Assembly (NCBI RefSeq): GCF_042854845.1
Contig: NZ_AP031499.1
Location: 1-64,000, forward strand
Direction of reading: 5' to 3'
Length of the DNA stretch: 64,000 bases
Origin: Maricurvus nonylphenolicus
GTDB taxonomy: Bacteria; Pseudomonadota; Gammaproteobacteria; Pseudomonadales; Cellvibrionaceae
Of the stretch, positions 16,248 through 25,640 are shown one piece after another. Position 1 is the first letter of the stretch. Every line of letters starts with the position of its first letter. Position numbers and translations under genes: made by a program. The notes under the pieces are model-generated. The model did not search any database and was not told where the DNA came from. It worked only from the letters and a program-made list of their open reading frames with translations.

Positions 16248-17102
16248 TCATTGATCACTGAGGATAAAGTCTCGTTCACACTCATTGCATTGAACGCTGA
16301 TGCCCAGTTTCCCATAGATCTTTAGGTCACAACCTTCACAGATATATCGGTACCGGGTTTTCGACTTGGCCGCCACCGGCAACGGCAGAAAATCCTCGAT
16401 CAGCTCGCTCATGATCTGACTGTCATTAAAGCGAACCTCCAGTGCTGCCACCTCGGGTGGAGGGGAGTATTCGGTCGTCAATAGCGTTTCATGATACTGC
16501 GCCAGCTCTTTCGCGCCTGGATGGTCTTCTTCAATAATGTCATTGGCCGCCACCACCGTTGGGTGGTAGAGCCGGTCAATGGCCATCCGGTCCACCCAAG
16601 GAATATGGTCACCCTTATCTTGCAGTAGCGCATGATAGGCCACATGGAAGGGTCCACCCTCAATCGGGTAATCAGACATCGTTTGGCCAGTGATCGCGCC
16701 ACCGGGTTCGCCGGTTGTACTGGGCATCAAGCCCACCTCAATCATTTTTCTGGCCCACTCTTTATTGTGGTAGCACTTTCTCGATGGCTTACCGAAGCAC
16801 TCCTGCCAGTGATGACACATTTCGTGAACCAAGGTTTGGCAGACCTCAATCAGTCGGCTTTTGGCAACAAAAGCAGGGTTGAGCGAGATCTCACCGGCCT
16901 TTTCGCCCTGACCATTCATCCACCGGTCCTCGACGTAGTGCCCCATGACACCACCACCTTCACGCTGCACCAACAACATGACCACCGGTAAGCGATCGTC
17001 AAAGAGGGCTTTGTTGAAATGATCAAAGAGCGTCTGTAGTGCGCTGAACAGTTGATTAGAGGGTTTCACGTTGATCTGGCCACCATTGGCGATAAATTGC
17101 AT
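16248..17102 (-). CDS. SprT-like zinc metalloprotease domain protein
   Basis: A 284-residue protein. LVHEMCHHWQ (about residues 90-99) provides the HExxH zinc site of SprT/Spartan-like proteases, which degrade DNA-bound proteins. The C-terminus carries a zinc ribbon with two CxxC pairs (CEGC and CNEC). Bacterial plasmid members are common but uncharacterised. Its gene precedes the recombinase by 31 bases and diverges from kfrA across a 311-base region. Confidence 0.8.
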   Translation of the reverse strand: MQFIANGGQINVKPSNQLFSALQTLFDHFNKALFDDRLPVVMLLVQREGGGVMGHYVEDRWMNGQGEKAGEISLNPAFVAKSRLIEVCQTLVHEMCHHWQECFGKPSRKCYHNKEWARKMIEVGLMPSTTGEPGGAITGQTMSDYPIEGGPFHVAYHALLQDKGDHIPWVDRMAIDRLYHPTVVAANDIIEEDHPGAKELAQYHETLLTTEYSPPPEVAALEVRFNDSQIMSELIEDFLPLPVAAKSKTRYRYICEGCDLKIYGKLGISVQCNECERDFILSDQ

Positions 17103-17413
17103 TCAATCATTATTTGTATTGTACATTACAAAAACAGATTTCCCCATTCCGTCCCTGTCTACATATGTCGTATAAGTAACATTATAGGACATACTGTAAT
17201 GCCTGCAACATATCCCCAAAAAACTGTAATTGCTGACCTGTTTTCACATCTACATCCTTCAACCGTCCTACCTCTTTAAACAATAAAATCCTGCTAAATG
17301 GCCGGTCTCACTAGGCTACAGCACAGATTTCCATCGGTCCAGGGCTCGGGTGACGGATTGACTTTTGCTGTATTTACATTACACTTTACACATTACAGCA
17401 AAAGAGCAAGCCC
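17103..17413. promoter_or_regulatory. Divergent sprT-like/kfrA control region
   Basis: AT-rich DNA with an 11-bp inverted repeat CTTTTGCTGTA (17,362-17,372) and TACAGCAAAAG (17,394-17,404), just before kfrA. A -35-like TTGACT at 17,358 overlaps the left arm and a -10-like TACACT lies between the arms. KfrA proteins bind their own promoters, so this is the likely autoregulatory operator. Short ACATTAC repeats also occur through the gap. Confidence 0.6.
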
Positions 17414-18442
17414 ATGGAAAATATTCGACTGACTGAAGAGCGGGTACACGCACTTATCAAGGCCTACGCCGCCGAGAACGCGGGCGAAATCCCCAGCTCC
17501 ACGCTGATCATTGAGCTCAACGATGGCCATGGCAGCCTTCATTCCGCCAACAAATACCGCAAGACCTATATCAAACAGCACCCAGCAGCCGGGGCTGGTG
17601 ACCAAGACCCCTTCGCGGGGTTCCCGGCAGCCATAGCAGAAGCCGCAAAAGAAATGCGAGCGACCCTTGAATCTGAAGCTCAGGCCAAGATTGAAGCTGC
17701 GCAGGCAGAGGCTGCGGAGAAAATTCAGGTCATGCAGGAGCAGCTGGAGGATGCAAAAGCAGAGCTGCTGTCCCAACTGGAAACGGACAAAACCCTAAGA
17801 GCAGATTTGCGCGAAGCCAAAGGGGATAATGCGGCGCTCATCGACGAGAACCAGATTCTGAGAAAGCGACTGGAGGACAGTGCAGAAGCTCTCAACACTT
17901 GCAAGGTCGAGCTGGTGGCGCGTCAGGCAGATCTGACCGGCTGCCGGGCACAGATCGAAGATTTAGAAGCGATCAGAGATGAAATCGCCCCCTTGCTGCG
18001 CGATCAGCAAAGCCAGCTAACAGCACTGGGGGAACAAAGCAGTACTTTGGCGGACGCAGCGGCAACTCTCCAGAACGGTCAGGAGTCCTCCGTAGAAACG
18101 GTGAAGCATCTGATAGAGTCGCTTTCAACTGGGCTTTCACAGGAAATCCTCAGACTTGCCGAACTAACCAATGCTAACCGTGATGCCATCAAGGCGGCAG
18201 ATCATCATCACCAGCAGTATCAGGTCGAGATTGCCAGGCTGAACCAGACCATAGAAGATCAGCGATTACTTCTGGAGGAGGAACGACAAGCTAACATTGA
18301 GCTAGCCCAGGATGCTTTGACTGCCAAAGTTGAAGCCTCGCATGAACTAATGCTGTCTCTTGTTGAGAACGTGGCAAACCTCCACAATACGCTTCCGTCG
18401 GAGATAGCAGAGTCTCTGAAAGGCCAGCAAGGAGAGGCGTAA
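17414..18442 (+). CDS. kfrA: KfrA-type plasmid DNA-binding coiled-coil protein
   Basis: A 342-residue protein: an N-terminal DNA-binding domain (about residues 1-55, LTEERVHALIKAYAAENAG, SANKYRKTY) followed by a nearly continuous Ala/Glu/Gln-rich coiled coil (about 70-330). This is the architecture of KfrA, which represses its own promoter and supports stable inheritance of IncP, IncU and IncW plasmids as a filament-like partner of partition proteins. No parA or parB gene is seen nearby. Two small genes follow closely and may be co-transcribed. Confidence 0.8.
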   Translation: MENIRLTEERVHALIKAYAAENAGEIPSSTLIIELNDGHGSLHSANKYRKTYIKQHPAAGAGDQDPFAGFPAAIAEAAKEMRATLESEAQAKIEAAQAEAAEKIQVMQEQLEDAKAELLSQLETDKTLRADLREAKGDNAALIDENQILRKRLEDSAEALNTCKVELVARQADLTGCRAQIEDLEAIRDEIAPLLRDQQSQLTALGEQSSTLADAAATLQNGQESSVETVKHLIESLSTGLSQEILRLAELTNANRDAIKAADHHHQQYQVEIARLNQTIEDQRLLLEEERQANIELAQDALTAKVEASHELMLSLVENVANLHNTLPSEIAESLKGQQGEA

Positions 18443-18448
18443 GATCTG

Positions 18449-18712
18449 ATGCCACAGCATGATATTTCCAACCCAATGGTTGAATATTGGCAGTCTGGAG
18501 ATAAGCCTTGCACCCTTCCTGAAGGGCAAGGTGATGTCAAACGAAAATGGAAGGCTGCCGTCATGATTGAAGATGCGACCTTCCGGGTCCATGAATATGA
18601 GCTGAATCCAGGCCAGAAATTGAGGCTTTCCGAGATGCTCTCTGCCATCACCCTGGCGCTGAATGAGCTATCGGATGAAACCACCCAGGACTGTGGCTTT
18701 AAAATCTGGTGA
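18449..18712 (+). CDS. Hypothetical protein downstream of kfrA
   Basis: An 87-residue soluble acidic protein, 6 bases after kfrA, with a GGAGAGG ribosome binding site. No motif recognised. Confidence 0.55.
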   Translation: MPQHDISNPMVEYWQSGDKPCTLPEGQGDVKRKWKAAVMIEDATFRVHEYELNPGQKLRLSEMLSAITLALNELSDETTQDCGFKIW

Positions 18713-18724
18713 GCGGATAAAATT

Positions 18725-19003
18725 ATGTGCAAAGCAAAATTTGAAGTAGTAAGCGACAATGACACATTTGTTCTGATTGTCGATCTGGATCAGGGCAAAA
18801 CCATCACCAATGACGCTCATGCTGTCATTGAGAAGCTGAGTTCGATGACCAAGCATGGACTGGGTAATCGCAAGGTTTACTACAGAGACACCTGTGGTCG
18901 CTTTGATGAACTGGAACACTCTGATTCCAGGTTCACCAGGATATTGCCCTGCAAAGAGTCTCAGCAGCAGTTCCTAAGAGAACTTACCCCTCCTCACCTG
19001 TAA
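18725..19003 (+). CDS. Hypothetical protein
   Basis: A 92-residue soluble protein (beta-strand start KFEVVSDNDTFVLIVDLDQG followed by a helix), 12 bases after the previous gene. No family recognised. It is the last gene before the transfer block. Confidence 0.55.
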   Translation: MCKAKFEVVSDNDTFVLIVDLDQGKTITNDAHAVIEKLSSMTKHGLGNRKVYYRDTCGRFDELEHSDSRFTRILPCKESQQQFLRELTPPHL

Positions 19004-19017
19004 CGCCCACTCGTAAA

Positions 19018-19042
19018 ACACCCCCTTTACGGGGACTTCTCC
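19018..19042 (+). promoter_or_regulatory. 24-bp activator-site motif, copy B (traF)
   Basis: CACCCCCTTTACGGGGAC followed by TTCTCC matches copy A before nrdJ at 18 of 21 core positions. It is 67 bases before the traF start. A -10-like TAAAGT follows at about 19,068. Confidence 0.5.
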
Positions 19043-19108
19043 GTAACAGGATTTGCTCTCAATCAGGTTAAAGTCTCAGCTACCAAAATGTATGCTGAGG
19101 CTTCCCGT

Positions 19109-20056
19109 ATGCGGCAAATTTACACTTTAATTATCGGTCTTCTGATCGCTTTACCCGGCTTAGCCCAGGACTCAACAAAGGGCCGATGGCTCGAAGGCAA
19201 AAGCGATGGTTGGTTCTGGTATAACGAACCGGAGGAAGCCATTGAAGAGCCTATTGAAGAAGAGGAACCAAAGCCTCAAACCAAGGTGATTTCCCCTCCC
19301 TCGGCACCCCAAGGGCCAGCCCCATTATCTTCCGCATGGATTCGCGAGAACATGCAGTCCTACCTTGACGCTGCGATAGATAACCCAACGCCAGAGAATG
19401 TCGCCGCCTTTCTCTATATCCAAAGGTATGCAATGGACAAATCCTTTGCCTTCATGGATGCCCAGCAGCAGGTCACTTTAGGTCATCCAGTATTCGATGA
19501 AATTAATCGACGGCCAACCGCTACATTCGCCAACAGAAAGCTTGATGATGCCGCATCAAGCAACAACAGAGATGTTATTTCAAAGATCAGTTCCAACTCG
19601 GGACTTTTCTTCTTTTTTGATGGATCTGAAGCATCAATGGCCCAGATGGGTGTCCTTGATATGTTGGTACGGAACCACGAGTTCGACATCGTAAAAATCT
19701 CTGTAGCCCCCATCCCACAAGCTCTGCAAGAACAAGGCATCCGAATTGATAATGGCCATGGAGCCCAAATGGGTGTCACCACCGTACCGGCCATCGTTTT
19801 GGTTCGCCCCGATGGCGTATTCGACATTATTAGCCAGGCTCCGGTCAGTTTGAATGACCTGAAAAAGCGCCTTTTGGTTGGGGCAAAACGCCTAGCAGTC
19901 ATCTCAGAGGATGAATTCAACAGCACTCGACCTATCAACAATATCAATTTGAATCTTGCCGATTCACAACCCAAAGCTATACAGCCATCAACCAACAATT
20001 TACCAATCCCAGCAAAGGATATCGTCAACGCTTTTAGTGGAGGACAAACACGATGA
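19109..20056 (+). CDS. traF: Conjugal transfer protein TraF
   Basis: A 315-residue exported protein of F-type type IV secretion systems. The ATG at 19,109 opens a signal peptide (LIIGLLIALPGLAQ); an ATG 21 bases earlier is less likely. The GWFWYNEP motif after the signal and the thioredoxin-like C-terminal half (SGLFFFFDGSE ... VTTVPAIVLVRPDG) are diagnostic. The CxxC of active thioredoxins is missing, as is usual in TraF. TraF acts in the periplasm in pilus assembly. It overlaps traH by 4 bases. Confidence 0.92.
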   Translation: MRQIYTLIIGLLIALPGLAQDSTKGRWLEGKSDGWFWYNEPEEAIEEPIEEEEPKPQTKVISPPSAPQGPAPLSSAWIRENMQSYLDAAIDNPTPENVAAFLYIQRYAMDKSFAFMDAQQQVTLGHPVFDEINRRPTATFANRKLDDAASSNNRDVISKISSNSGLFFFFDGSEASMAQMGVLDMLVRNHEFDIVKISVAPIPQALQEQGIRIDNGHGAQMGVTTVPAIVLVRPDGVFDIISQAPVSLNDLKKRLLVGAKRLAVISEDEFNSTRPINNINLNLADSQPKAIQPSTNNLPIPAKDIVNAFSGGQTR

Positions 20057-21468
20057 AACCGGTATTAATAACTGCCCTGGCCTCACTACTGTCTTTGGCC
20101 GCTTTCCAAACCCAAGCTGCGGGCATGCAAGACCAACTTGATGGTCTTTTCACTGAGATGTCGAATTACACTGCTCCAGGCGCATATGAAACACAGCGCC
20201 GTTCAGCATATTTCGGGGGACGATATACCTACAAAACTGCAATTTTTAATGAAAACCTGATTTCTATGCAGCTTCCATCCGCAAGGGGTGGTTGTGGTGG
20301 TATTGACATCTTCGGCGGTAGTTTCAGTTTTATTAACTCCGACCAAATCGTCCAGTTACTTCGTCAAGTTGCCGCCAATGCCCAAGGCTACGCATTCCAA
20401 CTGGCCATGGACAACATGTGCCCTGACTGTATGAAGTGGATGAATGAGCTCCAAGCCAAGATGCAACAGCTCAATGAGAATATGTCTAACTCGTGCCAGC
20501 TTGCTCAGGGTCTTATTAACGATGGTGCCAATATGCTTGCCTTGAAAGAGCGCCAGGATAATGAAGCCAGCATTACAGCTTCTCTCACCGGTATTGCTGA
20601 TGACTTCGGCGCTGCAATGGAACACATTGGTACCGCTGATACTGCGCTCAAACAAATCTTCGATAACAACCCAGCGGAATATGATGAACAGTCAGGATCT
20701 GTAGTTTTCGTTGCCCTGACACGTCATAACGCTCAGAACTGGTTTGTGGGTGGTGATACAGAACTTATCGAAACCATCATGTCTATGACCGGGAGTGTTG
20801 TTGTAGGTGAACTTGTTCAAGGTAAAGATAATCAGGGCGAAACTCCTGAAGTTTGGGTCTTAACAGGCAACAAGTTGACAATGGAAGATCTCATCGATGG
20901 TGCCGAGAATAAAGAGATCTATAACTGCGGAGCCGATGGTGATACAGACAATTGCCGTATTGATCCAGCAGACACCAAAGATATCGATATCGAAGGCCTG
21001 AAAGAACAGATTCTTGAGGCGTTTACTGGCGCTGACGGGATTATCACCATGATCCGCAATAGAAATGTTGCCGGGAACCTTAGTCAAGAACACCAGAATA
21101 TTCTCGCTTCCATGCCCTACTCTATTGGCTCGAAAATATTCCAGCTCGCTCCTATTTCTCCTGAAGCAGCTGAAGATTTCGTTGAGAAAACGATTGATTC
21201 TATCACTCTCGAATACATCTACCGCCTTGTAAAAGGTTCATTCAAAGCTGTTGATATCGCCATGTCTAATGCGCAATCAAACTACGGACCAGCAGCCAGA
21301 GAGGAAATCCAGAAATCTCAGGAAACTCTTGAAACAGAGTATGAAGCTCTTTCTAGCCGGTACGGATCAATCCGAGATATTGAACGTCACTACAGCGAGA
21401 TAATGGAAAACATTCCAAGCCCGAACTACATCACCGCTGAGTCATTAACTGTTGGTAACCAGGAGTAA
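20053..21468 (+). CDS. traH: Conjugal transfer protein TraH
   Basis: A 471-residue periplasmic or outer-membrane-associated pilus assembly protein. Signal peptide at residues 1-22, then QLDGLFTEMSNYTAPGAYETQ, a Gly-rich RGGCGGIDIFGGSFSFI segment and MDNMCPDCMKWMNEL, all typical of TraH. With TraF, TraW, TraU and TraN members it forms the F-specific module for pilus extension and retraction. Start overlaps traF (ATGA). Confidence 0.95.
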   Translation: MKPVLITALASLLSLAAFQTQAAGMQDQLDGLFTEMSNYTAPGAYETQRRSAYFGGRYTYKTAIFNENLISMQLPSARGGCGGIDIFGGSFSFINSDQIVQLLRQVAANAQGYAFQLAMDNMCPDCMKWMNELQAKMQQLNENMSNSCQLAQGLINDGANMLALKERQDNEASITASLTGIADDFGAAMEHIGTADTALKQIFDNNPAEYDEQSGSVVFVALTRHNAQNWFVGGDTELIETIMSMTGSVVVGELVQGKDNQGETPEVWVLTGNKLTMEDLIDGAENKEIYNCGADGDTDNCRIDPADTKDIDIEGLKEQILEAFTGADGIITMIRNRNVAGNLSQEHQNILASMPYSIGSKIFQLAPISPEAAEDFVEKTIDSITLEYIYRLVKGSFKAVDIAMSNAQSNYGPAAREEIQKSQETLETEYEALSSRYGSIRDIERHYSEIMENIPSPNYITAESLTVGNQE

Positions 21469-21473
21469 TCAGA

Positions 21474-24400
21474 ATGGAATTTGATATTTATTCTATTGGT
21501 GACTCCGAATTTCTTGAGCAGGTACTGATCGCCTTAGCAATGATTGCTGGCGTAGATGATTTCGGGGCTATGGTTCAAGTTGGGATGGCAGTAGGAGTTT
21601 TATCTGTCATTTTCAGTGCGATCGCCAAAGGCGGAAAGGAAATCGAATTCCAGCATATTTTGCTTGGATATATCCTTTGGGCAACCATGTTCGTTCCAAC
21701 AGCCCGAGTCACAATTGAAGACACTTACACTGGCGATGTCAGGGTGGTTGATAATGTACCTATGGGACCGGCTGCGGCAGGGGGAATAATTTCTCTAATT
21801 GGCTATAAGGTAACTGAGCTTTTTGAAGTAGCTTACGGGCCAATTGTGCCCAAAGTCACTGAAACTGAGTTTGCCGAGTCATTAAGACTCATCAACAATT
21901 TGCGCAACAAGGCCTCAAATGAGGCCGTTTGGGACTCAATGAACTTGGCTGCTGGTGGAGGTTTTATCGACCTTCAAAGAAGCTGGGTTAACTACATGAA
22001 AGACTGTACCTTGAAGAAAGTTGATTTGAACATTATCAATCTGTCTCAACTTTCTAGGCTTCCATATGATGATGCTCTCCGTTTTGATTCAGTCCTGTTT
22101 GGTACCCAGGTCTATCTTGAGGCCGCCAACCCTAATGGGCAGAATTTGACCTGTACAGAAGCTTTTCCAGATCTTCTTGCAGCGACAAACTACAATCACA
22201 TCGAAGTCCAAAATACTTTTAATCAAGTCCTCGGCCTCAATGGTAACAATACCCAGGCCGGTGTAACTCACATTGCAAAAACACAATCGGCTCTTGATGC
22301 TCTTTTCGGAGCCGGTGAGGACGCGCAGCGGATGATGGAAACCGCTGTTCTGGAGCCCATCTTAATGAGGGCTGCGCAGGGAAAATATGATGCTCTAAAT
22401 GACGTGGCAGGGTCTGCCATGGTCAACCAGGCTATTCACCAAAGAAATACAACATGGGCTACTGAGCAATCACTGTTCATGTCTATCGTCCGGCCCATGT
22501 TAGCTTTCTTTGAAGCGTTTACTTATGCCGTTGCTCCAGTGATGGCGTTCGTAATTGTACTTGGTGCAAAAGGCATTCAACTAGCTGCAAAGTACTTTAC
22601 TTTAATGATTTGGATTCAGCTTTGGATGCCGTTGCTTGCCATTTGTAATCTGTATATCTATACCGCTTCAAGGAGGGAGCTTGATGTTTACGCTGCAAGT
22701 GGTACCCATAATTGGGACTCCTTCTATGCTCTTAATGGTGCAGCAGAAACTGCTCAGAATTGGATAGCCACTGGCGGTATGTTGGCATCTTCTACTCCGG
22801 CCATCGCATTGATGTTGATATACGGGTCAGCCGTTACTGCAACACATCTTGCTGGAAGGCTTAAGAGCGGAGCTGAAATCGATCCGACTACGGGCGGTTC
22901 ACCAGATATTATGAAACAAGGCCCCGTCTTGGGAGCCAATGTTGGTTATCAGGGTGATATGACATCAGGCGTTGTTCGGTCCGGAGCCCAAGCCGATGAT
23001 TTCTCAATCAATACCGGCTATCAATTATCAAATCTGGTTTCAAGCAGCTCAGCAGCTGCTGATAGACACCTTGCATCTTTCCAGCAAGGAATCGGAGCAA
23101 GTATTCGCAATAGCGATGGACAGTCTTTCAATTGGGAGAATGTTAGCTCTTTGGGAGACAGCGCTACTGCGCTTAGCGGATCTGAGAAGGGAATATACAA
23201 CAGTGCAATGCAAGCTGTTGAAAAAGGTTACGGACAATCCTTCGCTAACGACAGGCATGTCCAGGGCCTTGTGTCTGCATACGCTTCTGGTGGTATCAGC
23301 TCAAAAGAATTACTGAAGGGTATCGACCTGGCCGGTGGCGGTCAGTACTCAATGGCTGATTCCGCACGTAACAGTGAATCCACATCCCGCCAAGAAATGA
23401 CCAAAGATCTGGAAGGTCTTGATGTAAGGTCTGGTGACAAAGCCGCATTCTCCGAGCAGCTCGCCTCGCAACTGACTAATTCAACAGGTACTGGCGGCTC
23501 CAAACAGTGGGCAAGTGATGACACGGCTACCTCTGCAAGGGGTTTTACCTCTTCAGCAGAGCAAGCTGAACAGTATTCAGAACAAGCTTCGCGATTGAAT
23601 CAAGCAGGTGTTGGCGGTACCTTCACCGGCAACACTGTTGCAGCTGCGATCGCCTCTGATTCACAGGCATTTAACGGCCTCCGCGAAAACTTTAAGGCTT
23701 TGTCTGATTCAAATCCTGGATTGAATTCGGCGATGCAGCAAACCTACCAAAATGCTCAGGGCCGGTTCGGCTCCGATGAGCAAAGGCTCGCCTACTCTAT
23801 GTTAAGGGCTATGACCCAGCCTGGGGCATATAACCATGACAGTAGTGAGCGAGATGGTGTTGCCGCAGTGATGAATGCAATGGATCAATCACTTACTGGC
23901 TATGATGGATCGGCTGGACCACTTCCTGGTGGTGAAAGTAGAAACGCTGGGGTTGGTTCATCGGCCCCTGTTTCCAACAGCGGTAATCCGTTGGGAGGGA
24001 TTGCCAATTCCCCCACCCTATCCTCGCCAGGTTCAATCACTGCGCCATCGTCTGGTCTCGATGGAGTTACAGCGGGTAACGCTGCTGGCCTGGTTCAAAC
24101 ACACAATGATCAATCGGGCCTGCAAGTTGCGTCCAGAGCTGATGCCAACAATGCCAACCTTGCAAGCAATGAGGCCGGAGCTGTAGGTGCATTCCAGCAC
24201 AAGCAGGCAGACCGGTTAATCACAGATTTGAACCAGGATGTTGCTAATAACGATCTGGCTGATAATGCGGCTCTTGGCCAGATTAAAGGCGGAGCCGAAA
24301 ATGCAGCAGAGTTTATTCAGGGCCAAGGCGGAGTTTTGGCCGGTGCCGGGTGGGAAGGCGCGAAAGCTGCTAATGCCGAATTTGGCCAGCAAATGTCAAA

Positions 24401-25193
24401 CCTCGGAAATATGAGCCCTTCTCAGGTCGCTGCATTTAACGATAAGGTCGAGTCCCAATTTCAAAACTCTTCAGGGTTTGGTGCTTTTGTCGCTGCTGCT
24501 AAAGAGCATGGTATGTCCACTGCTGGCTTCCTTCAGAACATTCTTTCTGGAGGGGAAAAACCAGAGGGCATGTCGTATGCCGCATACTCTCAATATAACG
24601 AGACAGCAGCAGGAATGGCTATTGCTTCAGGTCAAGAAGCTTTCGCTGCACATGCGGAACAGCTATCTGCAAATGAATACCAAGCAAAGCTTGCTGAAGC
24701 TCAACAAGCCGGGCTTCCTGCTGGCTCAAATGCAGCAGCTATGTATGCAAGTGCTCATTCAACCAACTTCTCCGACTTTGCCGATAAGATGTGGTCACCT
24801 GAAGGAGCCCTAACCGCTATTAATCCTGCTTTGGGGGTTGCTGCCGCAACTGGGCTCGCTAAAGACTGGCACCAATCTCAAGCCTTCACAGATGCTCACA
24901 ACGCGATGAAGATGGAGTTTGTACCTCAAAATGTTGATAGCAACGGTTATGAGTACAATATGGTTGAGGGTCAAAAGGAGTATGTCACCGGCTCAGATGG
25001 GGAACGAGTACAACACTTTACTCGAGGAACCAATGATCATGGCCACGAGCAAATAACATTGACCAATCAGAAGTATGAAGACTACACGAATAACGCCGCC
25101 GAAATCGTCAAGCATGGCGCTTTCTTTGGAGGCGGCAGTGATACAGAGGGAGGTATGATTAGACTTTCACAGGTAGAGCAGATGCGACACTAA
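21474..25193 (+). CDS. traG: Conjugal transfer protein TraG (mating-pair stabilisation)
   Basis: A 1239-residue protein with membrane segments in the first 460 residues (about 17-45, 56-72, 90-112, 340-395, 433-460) and a long hydrophilic, Ser/Ala/Gln-rich C-terminal domain. This is TraG_N followed by the periplasmic part involved in mating-pair stabilisation and entry-exclusion recognition. The separate block traF-traH-traG resembles the arrangement in SXT/R391 and IncC elements. The repetitive C-terminus probably varies between relatives. Confidence 0.95.
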   Translation: MEFDIYSIGDSEFLEQVLIALAMIAGVDDFGAMVQVGMAVGVLSVIFSAIAKGGKEIEFQHILLGYILWATMFVPTARVTIEDTYTGDVRVVDNVPMGPAAAGGIISLIGYKVTELFEVAYGPIVPKVTETEFAESLRLINNLRNKASNEAVWDSMNLAAGGGFIDLQRSWVNYMKDCTLKKVDLNIINLSQLSRLPYDDALRFDSVLFGTQVYLEAANPNGQNLTCTEAFPDLLAATNYNHIEVQNTFNQVLGLNGNNTQAGVTHIAKTQSALDALFGAGEDAQRMMETAVLEPILMRAAQGKYDALNDVAGSAMVNQAIHQRNTTWATEQSLFMSIVRPMLAFFEAFTYAVAPVMAFVIVLGAKGIQLAAKYFTLMIWIQLWMPLLAICNLYIYTASRRELDVYAASGTHNWDSFYALNGAAETAQNWIATGGMLASSTPAIALMLIYGSAVTATHLAGRLKSGAEIDPTTGGSPDIMKQGPVLGANVGYQGDMTSGVVRSGAQADDFSINTGYQLSNLVSSSSAAADRHLASFQQGIGASIRNSDGQSFNWENVSSLGDSATALSGSEKGIYNSAMQAVEKGYGQSFANDRHVQGLVSAYASGGISSKELLKGIDLAGGGQYSMADSARNSESTSRQEMTKDLEGLDVRSGDKAAFSEQLASQLTNSTGTGGSKQWASDDTATSARGFTSSAEQAEQYSEQASRLNQAGVGGTFTGNTVAAAIASDSQAFNGLRENFKALSDSNPGLNSAMQQTYQNAQGRFGSDEQRLAYSMLRAMTQPGAYNHDSSERDGVAAVMNAMDQSLTGYDGSAGPLPGGESRNAGVGSSAPVSNSGNPLGGIANSPTLSSPGSITAPSSGLDGVTAGNAAGLVQTHNDQSGLQVASRADANNANLASNEAGAVGAFQHKQADRLITDLNQDVANNDLADNAALGQIKGGAENAAEFIQGQGGVLAGAGWEGAKAANAEFGQQMSNLGNMSPSQVAAFNDKVESQFQNSSGFGAFVAAAKEHGMSTAGFLQNILSGGEKPEGMSYAAYSQYNETAAGMAIASGQEAFAAHAEQLSANEYQAKLAEAQQAGLPAGSNAAAMYASAHSTNFSDFADKMWSPEGALTAINPALGVAAATGLAKDWHQSQAFTDAHNAMKMEFVPQNVDSNGYEYNMVEGQKEYVTGSDGERVQHFTRGTNDHGHEQITLTNQKYEDYTNNAAEIVKHGAFFGGGSDTEGGMIRLSQVEQMRH

Positions 25194-25194
25194 T

Positions 25195-25228
25195 TACACC
25201 ATTAGCCAGGGAAAAAACTAATGGTGTA
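25195..25228. terminator. Hairpin between convergent traG and minus-strand operon
   Basis: TACACCATTAG and CTAATGGTGTA (11 bp, perfect) around a 12-base A-rich loop lie just after traG; the right arm includes the stop codon of the opposing gene. There is no strong U tract, so termination is likely but may be weak. Confidence 0.6.
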
Positions 25229-25640
25229 CATTTGAATCAAACAATGAAAACTTCGGGTCGAAATCAAGCTCTTTAGCTTTTGTCAGGCTTGAGAATTCTG
25301 GGTCACCATACACAGCATTCTCAGGCCTGTTTATTTTTCTAGTAGGCTTTATGGATAGAACCCTGCCAATTAAATTAAACACAAAATTAATAGTGAGCAC
25401 CGAAAAACAGATCCCCGCAGACAACAGCCCAATAAACGGGTTCAATACTCCAAGCGAAACAGATACGGCGATAGCGAAGATAACTGCTAGCTTTGGCTTG
25501 AAGTAATACAGAAGCTGGTAGGCCATTCCAGGCAACACAGTCAGGATCAGAGCCTCTACCCCACCATTCGTTTTGCTGATGATAAACGCGCTGCAAATAA
25601 CGAATACAGCAGCCGACAGAATTGATAACGTCTTTTTCAT
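25218..25640 (-). CDS. Small membrane protein, last gene of Fur-box operon
   Basis: A 140-residue protein with about four hydrophobic segments in the first 100 residues and a hydrophilic tail. Its ATG overlaps the TAA of the upstream gene by one base (TAATG), which implies translational coupling. No family recognised. Confidence 0.6.
   Translation of the reverse strand: MKKTLSILSAAVFVICSAFIISKTNGGVEALILTVLPGMAYQLLYYFKPKLAVIFAIAVSVSLGVLNPFIGLLSAGICFSVLTINFVFNLIGRVLSIKPTRKINRPENAVYGDPEFSSLTKAKELDFDPKFSLFDSNVHH

Noticed and set aside
22972..24813. Plus-strand frames inside traG
   Set aside because: They are alternative frames of the long traG gene without ribosome binding sites or recognised products.
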